Assembly: GCF_001995215.1 (NCBI RefSeq)
Contig: NZ_MUXN01000007.1
Location: 1 to 64,000, forward strand
Direction of reading: 5' to 3'
DNA: 64,000 nucleotides
Source: Amycolatopsis azurea DSM 43854
Lineage (GTDB): Bacteria; Actinomycetota; Actinomycetes; Mycobacteriales; Pseudonocardiaceae
A model generated the notes under the pieces. The model saw only the letters and a program-made list of their open reading frames with translations. It was not told the origin of the DNA and ran no database searches. Made by a program: the position numbers and the translations under genes. Within the stretch, counting starts at the first letter, position 1. Each line of letters begins with the position of its first letter. Below are positions 8,396 to 17,698 of the stretch, piece after piece.

Positions 8396-9339
8396 TTTCT
8401 CTGCGGTACCACATCGTTTCCATCGCCGCCTGCTTTCTGGCGCTCGCGCTCGGGGTGGTGCTCGGCTCGACCGCGCTGAACGGTTCGCTGCTTTCGGGCC
8501 TCGCCAGCCAGAAGGAGGATCTGGGTTCCCAGGTCGCGGATCTGGAGGCGCAGCGCAATTCCCTCAACGCCCGGCTCAGCGACGCGGACACCTTCGCCGG
8601 CGCGATGGGGCCGAAGGTCGTCGCCGGTCAGCTGGACAAGCGTTCCGTGGTGCTGGTGACCACAGAGGACGCGAAGCCCGCGGACCGCGACGCGCTCAAG
8701 CAGCTCGTCGGGCAGTCTGGTGCCGCCGTCACCGGCGAGATCCAGCTGACCGAGGCGTTCTCCGACCCGATGCGGTCCGACCAGCTGCGTGACGTCGTGA
8801 CGCGGTTGCAGCCCGCCGGGGTCCAGTTCCCGACCGCGGGCGACCCGGGCACCCTCGCCGGCGCCCTGCTCGGCTCGGTGGCGTTGCTGAACAAGGACAA
8901 CGCGCAGCCGCAGTCCACGCCGGTGGAACTGGCGGCCGCTCTCGGCGGGCTCACCGACGGCGGTTTCCTCAAGACCGGTGGCGACGTGAAGCCCGCGCAG
9001 CTCGCGATCGTGCTCACCGGCTCCAAGTACACCGGTGACGGCGCCGGTGACCGCGCCTCGACCGTCGCGCGGTTCGCCGCGCAGCTCGACCGTTCCGGCG
9101 CGGGCACCGTCCTGGCGGGCGACGCGGGATCCGCCGACGGCACCGGCGCGATCGGCGTCGTCCGCGCCGACACCTCGTCGACCTCGATCCTGTCCACTGT
9201 GGACAACGCGGAGACCGCCGCCGGCCGGGTCGCCACGATCATGGCGCTGCGCGAGCAGCTCGAAGGCGGCGCCGGCCGCTACGGCATCGCGGGCAACGCC
9301 CAGGCTCCCGCTCCCGGGATCGCCGCCGACGGCAACTGA
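8392..9339 (+). CDS. steB: SteB/MctB-like envelope protein (Rv1698-like)
   Basis: A 315-residue protein with an N-terminal membrane anchor (HIVSIAACFLALALGVVLGS), then a coiled coil (QKEDLGSQVADLEAQRNSLN) and an extracytoplasmic domain. Rv1698/MctB was described as a copper-related outer membrane channel, whereas the corynebacterial homologue SteB works with SteA in cell separation; both readings exist in the literature. It starts at GTG 8392 within the steA stop. A large palindrome starts 6 bases after its stop. Confidence 0.85.
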   Translation: MISLRYHIVSIAACFLALALGVVLGSTALNGSLLSGLASQKEDLGSQVADLEAQRNSLNARLSDADTFAGAMGPKVVAGQLDKRSVVLVTTEDAKPADRDALKQLVGQSGAAVTGEIQLTEAFSDPMRSDQLRDVVTRLQPAGVQFPTAGDPGTLAGALLGSVALLNKDNAQPQSTPVELAAALGGLTDGGFLKTGGDVKPAQLAIVLTGSKYTGDGAGDRASTVARFAAQLDRSGAGTVLAGDAGSADGTGAIGVVRADTSSTSILSTVDNAETAAGRVATIMALREQLEGGAGRYGIAGNAQAPAPGIAADGN

Positions 9340-9345
9340 CGCTTC

Positions 9346-9409
9346 CGCATTCAGTCCTCTGGACGCGGTACTTGCGTGTGCAAGGACCGCGTCCAGAGGA
9401 CTAAATGCG
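9346..9409. repeat. 64-bp palindrome at a convergent gene junction (CATTCAGTCCTC type)
   Basis: Thirty-base arms 9346-9375 and 9380-9409 pair with very few mismatches (CGCATTCAGTCCTCTGGACG against its complement) around a four-base loop. It sits between the steB stop and the stop of the minus-strand racemase-like gene, whose last codons lie inside the right arm. It is likely a bidirectional terminator. A related AGGACTGAATGC string recurs at 61563-61575. Confidence 0.9.
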
Positions 9410-10123
9410 TGGAGGGGGAGTGGGCCAGACGCGGGACTTGGGGAGCGGGCGGGCGTAGGAGCCGGCCCGGCTGGTCTTGAGATCGAGGGCGACCAGGGAT
9501 TCGGCCAGGCGGACCGCGGCGGCGACGCCGTCGATCACCGGGATGTCGAGCATCGCGGAGATCCGCCGGTCCAGTCCGGTCATCCCGGCGCAGCCGAGGA
9601 CCAGGACCTCCGCGCCCGCGTCCCTGGCCCGGCGCCCGGCGGTCAGGAGCGCCGATTCCGTCCGGCGTTCGTCGGTCAGTTCGAGGACGCCGAGCCCGGC
9701 GCCGACGACGCCGACACAGTTCTGGGCGACACCGGACGCGTGCAGACTGTCTTCGATCAGCCCGCAGGTTCTGTCCAATGTGGTCACCACGCCGTAGCGT
9801 CTTCCCAGCAGACAGGCCAGATGCGCGGCCGCCTCGGTGATGTCGACGACGGGGACGTCGAGGAGTTCCCTGGCGCCTTCCCGGCCGTGCTCGCCGAAAC
9901 CGGCCATCACGAGCGCGTCGAAGGGTTCGTCCAGCCCGTTCAGGAGGTCGAGGACGGCCGCGGCGCTCAGGAAGCTGTCCAGCCAGCCTTCCGCGGATTC
10001 CGGGCCCCACGACGGCGTTCTGGCCAGGATTTCGGTGCCGGGGCTCGCCGCGGCACGGGCGCCCGCCTCGATCTCCTTGGTCATCGCCTCGGTGGTGTTG
10101 CAGTTGGTGACCAGGATCCGCAT
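9401..10123 (-). CDS. Asp/Glu/hydantoin racemase family protein
   Basis: A 240-residue protein of the Asp/Glu racemase fold (start MRILVTNCNTTEAMTKEIEAG). Hydantoin and allantoin racemases use two cysteines. The second is present (VLGCAGMTGLD), but the first position reads MAGFGEHG where classic members have a Cys before FG. So it may be a one-cysteine subgroup or another isomerase/lyase. Its ATG overlaps the permease stop as TGATG, so it is the second gene of a permease-enzyme operon. Substrate unknown; a hydantoin- or allantoin-like compound is the natural guess. Confidence 0.8.
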   Translation of the reverse strand: MRILVTNCNTTEAMTKEIEAGARAAASPGTEILARTPSWGPESAEGWLDSFLSAAAVLDLLNGLDEPFDALVMAGFGEHGREGARELLDVPVVDITEAAAHLACLLGRRYGVVTTLDRTCGLIEDSLHASGVAQNCVGVVGAGLGVLELTDERRTESALLTAGRRARDAGAEVLVLGCAGMTGLDRRISAMLDIPVIDGVAAAVRLAESLVALDLKTSRAGSYARPLPKSRVWPTPPPRI

Positions 10124-11565
10124 CACGCGACCCGCTGTTTCCGAGAAACGGCGAAGTACAGCGCGGCCGCTGAAGCGGTGCCGATGAACCACGAGTACGG
10201 CGCGGCGGGGGCGAAGAACGGCACGAGGGCGATGACCGCGGACAACGCCGCCGTCGGCAGGAACGTGACCATCGCCCGCGGGTTGAACCCGCGGTTGTAG
10301 TGGTACGGCGAATCGGGCCCGGCGACGAACAGCTTGCCGACGTCGATCCGGCCGCGCTTCACCAGGTAGTAGTCCACGATCATGATGCCGAACAGCGGAC
10401 CGAGGAAGGCGCCGAGGCCGCCGAGGAAGTAGTTGACCACTGCGGGGGAGGAGTACAGCTTCCACGGCAGCACGCACAGCGCCGCGACCGCGCTGATCAT
10501 CCCGCCGATGGTGAAGGTGATCCGTTTCGGCCAGATGTTGGCCAGGTCGTAGGCGGGGGAGACGAAGTTCGCGACGATGTTCACGCCCATGGTGGCGATC
10601 GCGAAGGTCAGCGCGCCGATGATCAGCACCGGTGTGTTGTCGATGCGGGCCAGTAGTTCGGCCGGCTCGGTGATGGCCTCACCGAACACCTGGAGGCTGC
10701 CGGCGGTGACGAGCACGGACAGCAGCGCGAACGCCGTCGAGTTGATCGGGAGGCCCCAGAAGTTGCCGCGTCGCACCGTCTTCTGGTTCGGGGCGAACCG
10801 GGAGAAGTCGCAGAAGTTGAGCATCAGGGTGCCGTAGATCGACAGGATCAGGCCCACCGCGCCGAACCACTGCCGTACTTGCTCCCCTGTGGACAGTGCC
10901 TTCGGGTTGCCGGTCAAGGAGATGTTCCAGTCCGCGGCGGCCAGGACCCACACCGCGAGGGCGATCATCACGATCCAGATGCCCGGACCGCACCAGTCCT
11001 GGAACTTGCGCACCGCTTCCATGCCGCGGGTGAGCACCAGCGCCTGCGCGAGCCACAGCGCGATGAAGCAGATCCAGCCGAGCGCGTGCAGGCCGAGGAA
11101 ACCCACCTCTGTCAACGGTTTCAGTCCGGGATCGATCGCGAGCACGAGCAGCGTGATGGCCACGGAGGCGAGGTAGGTCTGGATGCCGTACCAGAAGATC
11201 GCGATGATCGCGCGGATCAGCGCGGGCAGGTTCGCGCCGAAGGTGCCGAAACTGATGCGGGCGACGACGGGGAAGGGGACGCCGGTCCGCTGTCCGATCC
11301 GGCCCATCAGGTTCATGCCGAAGTAGATGAGCACGAAGCCGGTCAGCAGCGCGGTGAACACCTGCCAGGCCGAGAGACCGAGGACGAACAGGCCCGCCGC
11401 GAAGGTGTAGTTGCCGAGGTTGTGCACGTCCGACATCCACAGCGCGAAGATGTCGTAGACCTTCCAGCGCCGGTCTTTCGCCGGGGCGAGATCCTCGTTC
11501 CAAAGGCGGGGATCGGGCTGATCCGCGGCGGTCGCTTCGGTCCGGGTGGCTGGGGCGGCGGTCAT
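10123..11565 (-). CDS. NCS1-family nucleobase/hydantoin/allantoin permease
   Basis: A 480-residue membrane protein of about 12 helices. The N-terminus has the NCS1 signature: a NEDLAPA stretch followed by FALWMSDVHNLGNYTFAAGL, as in Mhp1 and PucI relatives. Family members import hydantoins, allantoin, cytosine or uracil by sodium or proton symport. It is co-transcribed with the racemase-like gene. Tandem TTTGG-N4-CCAAA palindromes lie just upstream, and the divergent GntR regulator is the obvious candidate to bind them. Confidence 0.9.
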   Translation of the reverse strand: MTAAPATRTEATAADQPDPRLWNEDLAPAKDRRWKVYDIFALWMSDVHNLGNYTFAAGLFVLGLSAWQVFTALLTGFVLIYFGMNLMGRIGQRTGVPFPVVARISFGTFGANLPALIRAIIAIFWYGIQTYLASVAITLLVLAIDPGLKPLTEVGFLGLHALGWICFIALWLAQALVLTRGMEAVRKFQDWCGPGIWIVMIALAVWVLAAADWNISLTGNPKALSTGEQVRQWFGAVGLILSIYGTLMLNFCDFSRFAPNQKTVRRGNFWGLPINSTAFALLSVLVTAGSLQVFGEAITEPAELLARIDNTPVLIIGALTFAIATMGVNIVANFVSPAYDLANIWPKRITFTIGGMISAVAALCVLPWKLYSSPAVVNYFLGGLGAFLGPLFGIMIVDYYLVKRGRIDVGKLFVAGPDSPYHYNRGFNPRAMVTFLPTAALSAVIALVPFFAPAAPYSWFIGTASAAALYFAVSRKQRVA

Positions 11566-11597
11566 GCGGGCCTCCGATCGACGGGCAGCTCCGGTCG

Positions 11598-11628
11598 ATT
11601 TGGTATCCCAAAATTTGGCATCCCAAAT
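11598..11628. promoter_or_regulatory. Tandem GntR-type operators
   Basis: Two palindromes lie side by side: TTTGGTATCCCAAA at 11599-11612 and TTTGGCATCCCAAA at 11614-11627. Each is TTTGG-N4-CCAAA, with centres 15 bases apart. They are 33 bases upstream of the permease start and 87 upstream of the divergent FadR-type GntR gene. The form fits FadR-subfamily operators; binding is inferred. Confidence 0.75.
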
Positions 11629-11714
11629 ATCACCCCGCGGTGGCCCGTCGTCAAGGTTTCTGCCGATAAACTCGGGTTACGGGCTGTTACGGCAGTGTTG
11701 AAAGAGGGGGTCGA

Positions 11715-12392
11715 GTGGCCGAGGAAGGACCGCGGCAGCCGCTGGCCGCGACCCGGCAGCGGGTCCGGGACGAGCTGCGCGAACGGATCCTCACCGGACG
11801 GCTGAAGCCGGGGGACCGGCTGGTCGAACGGGAGCTCGCCGAGGACCTCGGCGTCTCGCGGGTCCCGGTGCGCGAGGCCATCCGCAGCCTGGAGGCGGAA
11901 GGGTTCCTCGCCGTCCAGTCACCCCGGCGCATCGTCGTGCGCCGGCTGGCCAAGGCCGACGTCGAGGAGCTGTTCGACGTCCGGGAGGCGCTCGAAGGGC
12001 TCGCCGCCGGGCTGGCCGCCGAACGGGCGGGCAAAGCGGGACTCCGCGCGCTCGAACGTCTCCTCACCGACGCCGCCCGCGCCACCGAAAGCGGCGACCC
12101 GGCCCGCATCACCGCGCTCAACACCCGCTTCCACGACGAGATAGTCGCGCTGGCGGGCAACGGCCTGCTGCACGAGATCCTCCGCCCGCTCGAAGGCAGG
12201 CTGCGCTGGCTCACCAGTCAGAACGAGCACTGGGGCGAGCTGCTCGACGAGCACCGCCGCCTCTACGACGCGATCGCTTCGGGCGACGCGGACCGCGCGC
12301 GGGCCCACGCCGTCGAGCATGTGCGGGTCAACCGGCAGGTCACGCTGAAGACGCTGTTCCCGGAGGACGACGGAGAACGCTCCACCGGCTGA
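11715..12392 (+). CDS. GntR-family (FadR/FCD) transcriptional regulator
   Basis: A 225-residue regulator. The N-terminal winged helix (about residues 15-75) includes ILTGRLKPGDRLVERELAE and VSRVPVREAIRSLEAEG, both textbook GntR. The C-terminal FCD ligand domain has the metal-site pattern seen in NTRFHDEIVALAGN and AHAVEHVRVN. GTG 11715 is supported by GAGGGGG at 11704-11710. It is divergent from the permease-racemase operon and probably represses it through the tandem palindromes between them. Confidence 0.93.
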   Translation: MAEEGPRQPLAATRQRVRDELRERILTGRLKPGDRLVERELAEDLGVSRVPVREAIRSLEAEGFLAVQSPRRIVVRRLAKADVEELFDVREALEGLAAGLAAERAGKAGLRALERLLTDAARATESGDPARITALNTRFHDEIVALAGNGLLHEILRPLEGRLRWLTSQNEHWGELLDEHRRLYDAIASGDADRARAHAVEHVRVNRQVTLKTLFPEDDGERSTG

Positions 12393-12415
12393 ATCGGACA
12401 TGCCAGACTTCCGGT

Positions 12416-13351
12416 ATGATCACCGACGAACAACGGGCCGCCCGCACCGCGCGGGCGGTGGCCGCCGCGGTCTCCGCGGGTCGCGACCTCGGCGTCGCCG
12501 TCACCGAACCCGAGGTCCTGTACGACGTCTTCTCCGTCATCGTGCGGCTGGCGCCTTCGCCGGTCGTGGTCCGCGTGCCGACCGTGCTGCCGCGCACGAC
12601 CACACTGGAGACGCAACTGATCGACCAGCGGCGTGAGCTCGCCGTCGCCACCTGGCTCGGCGAAAAGGGGCTTCCGGTCGTCAAGCCGAGCCCGCTGATC
12701 CCGGCGGAACCCGTCCAACGCGACGGGTTCTCGATGACGTTCTGGGAACTCGTCGAGTTCGTCGAGGACGCGAACCTGGCCGTGGCGTACACGGCGAAGC
12801 TCGTCGCGCAGCTGCACGCCGCGCTCCGCGACTACCCCGGCGAGCTGGCGTTCCTGGACGGCCTCGACCCGTTCATCCCCGACGGTCTCGCGCAGCTCGA
12901 AGGCCGGCCGGATCTGCTCGACCCCGCCGATCTCGACCGCGCCCGTCGTGAATGGGAAGTCCTCCGGCCGCTGCTCGAATCGGAGGAGGCGTTCGCGAAG
13001 GCGTTCCCCGGCGTCACCGTGCAGCCCATCCACGGCGACTCGCCGGGCTACAACCTGATCGTCACCACCGAAGGCGATCTTTACTCCGACTTCGAACTGG
13101 TCAAGCGAGGCCCGGTCGAGCGCGACCTCACCTTCAACGGGCCCGAGAGCATCGAGGCGTACAACGCCGCCGCCGGAGAACTCGGCCTGCGCGAGGTCGA
13201 CGAACGCGCGCTGCGGGCCCTCGAAGCGGTGGGCCTGCTCCAGGTCGTCGCCTGCCTCTCGATGGCGCCGGATCTGCCGATGCTGGTGGACGGCATGAAA
13301 CCGATGCTCGACCTGTGGCGTGCCGCGCCCTTCGCGGGCGGGCTCGGTTAG
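12416..13351 (+). CDS. Aminoglycoside phosphotransferase-fold kinase
   Basis: A 311-residue protein with APH-like kinase features: an N-lobe, the catalytic-loop-like HGDSPGYNLIV (HxD...N pattern, near residue 203) and a following DFE standing for the metal-binding DFG (LYSDFELVKRGPVERDL). Substrate unknown; many such actinobacterial proteins are not resistance enzymes. It lies 23 bases after gntR on the same strand and overlaps the convergent aroA by 4 bases at its end. Confidence 0.8.
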   Translation: MITDEQRAARTARAVAAAVSAGRDLGVAVTEPEVLYDVFSVIVRLAPSPVVVRVPTVLPRTTTLETQLIDQRRELAVATWLGEKGLPVVKPSPLIPAEPVQRDGFSMTFWELVEFVEDANLAVAYTAKLVAQLHAALRDYPGELAFLDGLDPFIPDGLAQLEGRPDLLDPADLDRARREWEVLRPLLESEEAFAKAFPGVTVQPIHGDSPGYNLIVTTEGDLYSDFELVKRGPVERDLTFNGPESIEAYNAAAGELGLREVDERALRALEAVGLLQVVACLSMAPDLPMLVDGMKPMLDLWRAAPFAGGLG

Positions 13352-14634
13352 CCGAGCATCGAGGTCCAGGCTTCGGAGAATCCGGGGAAGGTCTTCCCGA
13401 CCGTCTCCGGGTTCTCCACCTCGACGCCTTCGACGCGCAGCCCCAGGACGGCCGCCGCCATCACCAGGCGATGGTCGTCGTAGGTGTGGAACTTCCCGCC
13501 GTGCAGCGGTGCCGGCGTGATCCGGAGCCCGTCCTCGGTCTCGCGGACGTCGGCGCCGAGCGACGAGAGTTCGGTGGCCAGCGCGGTCAGCCGGTCGGTT
13601 TCGTGGCCGCGCAGATGCGCGACCCCGGAGATGATCGAGGGTCCCTCGGCGAAGCACAGCAGCGCCGCGATCACCGGCGTCAGTTCGCCGACGTCGTGCA
13701 GATCCAGTTCGACACCGGGAATCGTGCCGCTGCCGGTGACCGTCAGGCCGCCCTCGTCGAGCTCCGCGGTCGCGCCGAGGACGGGCATCAGGCCGCGGAG
13801 CCAGTCACCGGGCTGCGTCGTGCGCTGCGGCCAGCCCGCGATCCGCACCGTGCCGCCGGTCGCGACCGCCGCGGCGACGAACGGCGCCGCCGTCGAGAGA
13901 TCCGGCTCGACGATGTACTCGGGGCAGGAAAGCCTTGTCGGGGCGACATGGAACTCGGCGCCCTCACGGTCCACAGTGGCCCCGAAGCGGCGGAGCATCT
14001 CGGCGGTCATCGCGATGTGCGGCTCGCTCGGCACCGCGCCGCCGACGAGGCGCACGGTGACGCCCTGCTGGAACGACGGTCCCGCGAGCAGCAGCGCGGA
14101 CAGGAACTGGCTCGACGCCGACGAGTCCAGGTCGACCTTGCCGCCCCGCAAGCCGCCTTCGCCGTGGACGGTGAACGGCGGCGCCTCGCGACGGTCGTCA
14201 TCGATGCGGGCGCCGAGGCCGCGCAACGCCTTCAGCAGCGGCCCGATCGGACGACGGCGAATCGCCTCGTCGCCGTCGAACAGCGCCGGGCCGGTGCCCA
14301 GCGCGGCGAGCGCGGGGGTGAACCGGGCGACCGTGCCCGCGTTGCCGAGTTCCACCCGGACGGTCTCCTCGGGATGGACGCGGCCGGGGCCGAGCGGGTG
14401 CACGAGGTAGCCGCCGATGCTGCCCTGCGAATGGGCGCCGAGGGCGTAGATGGCGCCGAGCATCAGCCGCGCGTCCCGGGAGTCGAGCGGGGTCCGCACC
14501 CGCGTCGGCGCGCTGGCGAGCGCGGCGAGGACATAGGCCCGGTTGGTGATCGACTTCGAACCGGGGACGCGGATGTCGGCGTCCAGCGGGCCTTCCGCGA
14601 CCGGTGCGGTCCAGGTGTCGTGCGCGTCTGTCAC
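13348..14634 (-). CDS. aroA: 3-phosphoshikimate 1-carboxyvinyltransferase (EPSP synthase)
   Basis: A 428-residue shikimate pathway enzyme that joins shikimate 3-phosphate and phosphoenolpyruvate. Seen motifs: VPGSKSITNRAYVLAALA, ELGNAGTVARF, SSQFLSALLLAGP, DLSTAAPFVAAA, and the C-terminal RGHETDRL and TYDDHRLVMAAAV. The two-domain length is normal. GTG 14634 puts WTAPVAEGPLDADIRVPGS near the N-terminus as in relatives; GTG 14658 would add eight residues. It is divergent from pyrG across a short promoter region. Confidence 0.93.
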   Translation of the reverse strand: MTDAHDTWTAPVAEGPLDADIRVPGSKSITNRAYVLAALASAPTRVRTPLDSRDARLMLGAIYALGAHSQGSIGGYLVHPLGPGRVHPEETVRVELGNAGTVARFTPALAALGTGPALFDGDEAIRRRPIGPLLKALRGLGARIDDDRREAPPFTVHGEGGLRGGKVDLDSSASSQFLSALLLAGPSFQQGVTVRLVGGAVPSEPHIAMTAEMLRRFGATVDREGAEFHVAPTRLSCPEYIVEPDLSTAAPFVAAAVATGGTVRIAGWPQRTTQPGDWLRGLMPVLGATAELDEGGLTVTGSGTIPGVELDLHDVGELTPVIAALLCFAEGPSIISGVAHLRGHETDRLTALATELSSLGADVRETEDGLRITPAPLHGGKFHTYDDHRLVMAAAVLGLRVEGVEVENPETVGKTFPGFSEAWTSMLG

Positions 14635-14722
14635 GTCGCGAGGGTAGCGGTTTTCCACTCCATCGGACGCTTGCGGCGTGGCCGGTGAGCGCTTCGGCGG
14701 GCGTGCGATAAGGTGGAAGCCC

Positions 14723-16423
14723 GTGGGACTTCAGTCGCGGGCTACCAAGTATGTCTTTGTCACCGGAGGCGTTGCCTCCTCTCTGGGTAAGGGACTCACG
14801 GCTTCCAGCCTGGGTCAGCTCCTTACCGCACGTGGGCTCCGGGTCACGATGCAGAAGCTGGATCCGTACCTCAATGTCGATCCAGGCACCATGAACCCGT
14901 TCCAGCACGGTGAGGTGTTCGTCACCGACGACGGCGCCGAGACCGATCTGGACATCGGGCACTACGAGCGTTTCCTCGACCGGGCTCTCGACGGCAAGGC
15001 CAACGTCACCACCGGGCAGGTGTACTCCGAGGTGATCGCCAAGGAGCGCCGCGGTGAGTACCTCGGCGACACCGTGCAGGTCATCCCGCACATCACCGAC
15101 GAGATCAAGGCCAGGATCACCGCCGCCGCGGGCGCGGACGAGGACGGGAACAGCCCGGACGTCGTGATCACCGAGGTCGGCGGCACCGTGGGCGACATCG
15201 AGTCGCTGCCGTTCCTGGAGGCCTGCCGTCAGGTCCGCCACGACGTCGGCCGCGACCAGTGCTTCTTCCTCCACGTCTCGCTGGTCCCGTACCTCGCCCC
15301 GTCGGGCGAGCTGAAGACCAAGCCGACCCAGCACTCGGTCGCCGCGCTGCGCAACATCGGTATCCAGCCCGACGCGCTCGTCTGCCGCGCCGACCGTGAG
15401 CTGCCGGAGGACCTCAAGCGCAAGATCGGCCTGATGTGCGACGTCGACACCGAGGCCGTCATCGCCTGCCCCGACGCGCCGTCGATCTACGACATCCCGA
15501 AGGTGCTGCACCGTGAGGCGCTCGACGCCTACGTGGTGCGCCGCCTCGGGCTGCCGTTCCGCGACGTCGACTGGACCGTGTGGGGCGACCTGCTCGACCG
15601 CGTGCACAACCCGTCGGAGACGGTGCGGGTCGCGCTCGTCGGCAAGTACATCGACCTGCCGGACGCGTACCTGTCGGTGACCGAGGCCCTGCGCGCGGGC
15701 GGGTTCGCCCACCGCGCCAAGGTCCAGATCTCCTGGGTCCCCTCGGATTCCTGCGAGACCCCGGCAGGTGCGGCCGCCGCGCTGTCCGATGTGGACGGTG
15801 TGCTGGTGCCCGGCGGATTCGGTGTCCGCGGCATCGAGGGCAAGGTCGGCGCCATCGCCTACGCCCGGACGCACGGGCTGCCGCTGCTGGGGCTCTGCCT
15901 CGGCCTGCAGTGCATGGTGATCGACGCGGCTCGGAACCTGGCGGGCATCAAGGACGCGAACTCGGCCGAGTTCGAGGACGGCCCGAACCCGGTCATCTCC
16001 ACGATGGCCGACCAGCGTGACGTCGTCGCGGGTGAGCGCGACATGGGCGGCACGATGCGGCTCGGCGCCTACGTCGCCAAGCTCAAGCCGGGCTCGCAGG
16101 TCGCGAAGGCGTACGGCACCACCGAGGTCTCCGAGCGGCACCGTCACCGCTACGAGGTCAACAACGCCTACCGCAAGCGCCTTTCCGACGCCGGTCTGGT
16201 GTTCTCGGGTACCTCGCCCGACGACCACCTGGTCGAGTTCGTGGAGCTGCCAGCCGACAAGCACCCGTTCTTCGTCGGCACCCAGGCGCACCCGGAGCTC
16301 AAGAGCCGCCCGACCCGTCCGCACCCGCTGTTCAGCGCGTTCGTGAAGGCCGTCGTGGACCGCAAGGTCGCCGAGCGGCTGCCTGTCGAGCTGCCCGAAG
16401 CCGCTCAGACGGGAGCCCGGTGA
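14723..16423 (+). CDS. pyrG: CTP synthase
   Basis: A 566-residue enzyme that aminates UTP to CTP. The N-terminal synthetase domain opens with [20 protein letters not shown] and contains [20 protein letters not shown] and [11 protein letters not shown]. The C-terminal class I glutamine amidotransferase has nucleophile Cys392 ([12 protein letters not shown]) and a distal His-x-Glu (AHPEL). GTG 14723 is chosen to fit the conserved start; longer in-frame starts add non-conserved sequence. The stop overlaps the NUDIX gene by 4 bases. Confidence 0.96.
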   Translation: MGLQSRATKYVFVTGGVASSLGKGLTASSLGQLLTARGLRVTMQKLDPYLNVDPGTMNPFQHGEVFVTDDGAETDLDIGHYERFLDRALDGKANVTTGQVYSEVIAKERRGEYLGDTVQVIPHITDEIKARITAAAGADEDGNSPDVVITEVGGTVGDIESLPFLEACRQVRHDVGRDQCFFLHVSLVPYLAPSGELKTKPTQHSVAALRNIGIQPDALVCRADRELPEDLKRKIGLMCDVDTEAVIACPDAPSIYDIPKVLHREALDAYVVRRLGLPFRDVDWTVWGDLLDRVHNPSETVRVALVGKYIDLPDAYLSVTEALRAGGFAHRAKVQISWVPSDSCETPAGAAAALSDVDGVLVPGGFGVRGIEGKVGAIAYARTHGLPLLGLCLGLQCMVIDAARNLAGIKDANSAEFEDGPNPVISTMADQRDVVAGERDMGGTMRLGAYVAKLKPGSQVAKAYGTTEVSERHRHRYEVNNAYRKRLSDAGLVFSGTSPDDHLVEFVELPADKHPFFVGTQAHPELKSRPTRPHPLFSAFVKAVVDRKVAERLPVELPEAAQTGAR

Positions 16424-17046
16424 CCGAGCCCGGCAAGCACGAATTCACCGTCGCGTCCACAAGGGACGTCCACATCGGACGTGTCGTGGGGCTGCGGGTC
16501 GACGAGGTCGTGATGCCCGGCGGCGGCACCGCCCGGCGTGAGGTCGTCGAGCACCTCGGCGCGGTCGCCGTCGTCGCACTGGACGCGGACGGCGCAGTCA
16601 CGCTGATCCACCAGTACCGCCATCCGGTCGGGCGGCGGCTGTGGGAACTGCCCGCCGGCCTGATCGACAAGGCGGGGGAGGACCCCGTCGGGGCGGCCAA
16701 ACGCGAGCTGGTCGAGGAGGTCGGGCTCAGCGCCGAGCGCTGGGAGACCCTGGTCGACGTCGCGGCGTCGCCCGGCTTCACCGACGAGGTCGTCCGCGTC
16801 TATCTCGCCCGCGAACTGTCCGAAGTGGACAGGGAGGTCCTCGGCGAGGAGGAGGCCGACCTCGTCATGCGGAAGTTCCCGCTCGCCGAGGCGGTCCGGA
16901 TGGCGCTGGCGGGCGAGCTGGTGAACGGGGCGACCGTCGGCGGCGTGCTGGCCGCGCACACGGTGCTTTCGGGGGCGGCTTCGACGCGGCCTTCGGACGC
17001 TCCTTGGGAGACCAGGCCGACGAAGTTCGCTTCACGAGGTCTCTGA
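16420..17046 (+). CDS. NUDIX hydrolase, ADP-ribose pyrophosphatase type (Rv1700-like)
   Basis: A 208-residue NUDIX protein. The core of the box is visible as [12 protein letters not shown] (REUxEExGU) preceded by a Glu eight residues upstream and the [11 protein letters not shown] segment, as in Rv1700, which hydrolyses ADP-ribose. GTG 16420 overlaps the pyrG stop, and the pyrG-nudix-xerD order is conserved in mycobacteria. A perfect palindrome begins 11 bases after its stop, at the convergent junction with the next gene. Confidence 0.9.
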   Translation: MTEPGKHEFTVASTRDVHIGRVVGLRVDEVVMPGGGTARREVVEHLGAVAVVALDADGAVTLIHQYRHPVGRRLWELPAGLIDKAGEDPVGAAKRELVEEVGLSAERWETLVDVAASPGFTDEVVRVYLARELSEVDREVLGEEEADLVMRKFPLAEAVRMALAGELVNGATVGGVLAAHTVLSGAASTRPSDAPWETRPTKFASRGL

Positions 17047-17057
17047 ACCTCGCCGAA

Positions 17058-17112
17058 GTACATGAAGGCCCCCTTCCTTGCGCCTATCGCAAGGAAGGGG
17101 GCCTTCATGTAC
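17058..17112. repeat. Perfect palindromic repeat, ATGAAGGCC type, copy 4
   Basis: Arms of 25 bases (17058-17082 and 17088-17112) are perfectly complementary around the loop CCTAT. It lies exactly between the convergent NUDIX and TM2-domain genes. The outer part is shared with the other copies (ATGAAGGCC...CCTTC); the inner part CCTTGCG/CGCAAGG is unique but fully paired. Probable bidirectional terminator. Confidence 0.93.
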
Positions 17113-17118
17113 CGCAAG

Positions 17119-17610
17119 TCAGTCGCGGAGACGGCGGCCCTGTGCGTCGGTGCCGCCGTTCGCCAGCAGCACGATCCCGTCGACCACCGGCCAGACCACC
17201 CCGATGCCGCAGGTGAACGCCACAACCGCCAGCTGGGCGAGCGCGAGCCCGATGTGGCCGGTGTAGAAGCGCCCGATCCCGAACGGCAGCACGATCTGGA
17301 GCACCCCGGCGGCGACCTTCGACTTCGGTGAGTACGGCAGGATCGCGACGGGCTGCTGGTAGGCGGGCACGAACGGCGGCGGCTCGAACCGCGGCGGAGG
17401 TGCCAGGTACGCGGGATGCGGCGCGGGCAGGTCCTGGAACAGCGGCCGGAGTTCGCCGAGCGTCACGGCCTCGTACGCGGCGAGGACACGACCCTCGTAT
17501 TCGTCCGGCGTGATCCTCCCCTGGCTGTAGTGGTCGCCGAGCAGACGCGCCGCCTCTTCGCGCTCGGCGGTGCCGACGCGCATCTCCTCCGGGTCCGGTT
17601 GCTGGGACAT
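17119..17610 (-). CDS. DUF1707-TM2 domain membrane protein
   Basis: A 163-residue protein. Residues about 10-62 match the DUF1707/SHOCT-like pattern (MRVGTAEREEAARLLGDHY ... GRITPDEYEGRVLAAYEAVT ... DLP). A Pro-rich linker follows, then a C-terminal TM2 pair of membrane helices (VAAGVLQIVLPFGIGRFYTG, LALAQLAVVAFTCGIGVVWP). Role unknown; such proteins are common small envelope proteins in actinomycetes. It starts at ATG 17610, divergent from xerD by 85 bases. Confidence 0.88.
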   Translation of the reverse strand: MSQQPDPEEMRVGTAEREEAARLLGDHYSQGRITPDEYEGRVLAAYEAVTLGELRPLFQDLPAPHPAYLAPPPRFEPPPFVPAYQQPVAILPYSPKSKVAAGVLQIVLPFGIGRFYTGHIGLALAQLAVVAFTCGIGVVWPVVDGIVLLANGGTDAQGRRLRD

Positions 17611-17683
17611 GCTCCCAAGGTAGCCCGTTTCACACCCGCGACGCGGTACGCGCGCTTGCCACCAAGAAGTTCTCGGTGGGCTC

Positions 17684-17698
17684 TAGAGTGTCCGTGTG
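17684..17698 (+). promoter_or_regulatory. Candidate leaderless promoter of xerD
   Basis: TAGAGT at 17684-17689 fits an actinobacterial -10 (TANNNT) and ends six bases before GTG 17696, so transcription could start at the start codon. No ribosome binding site precedes this GTG, which supports a leaderless mRNA. No clear -35 element is visible at the usual spacing. Confidence 0.5.

Noticed and set aside
12416..13351. Aminoglycoside resistance gene
   Set aside because: Only the general APH kinase motifs are present; similarity to real resistance enzymes cannot be claimed from sequence reading, and the context is metabolic.
13348..14634. aroA as a horizontally acquired or glyphosate-insensitive variant
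   Set aside because: Codon use and motifs look normal for actinobacteria (NAGTVARF also resembles mycobacterial AroA); nothing points to transfer or resistance.
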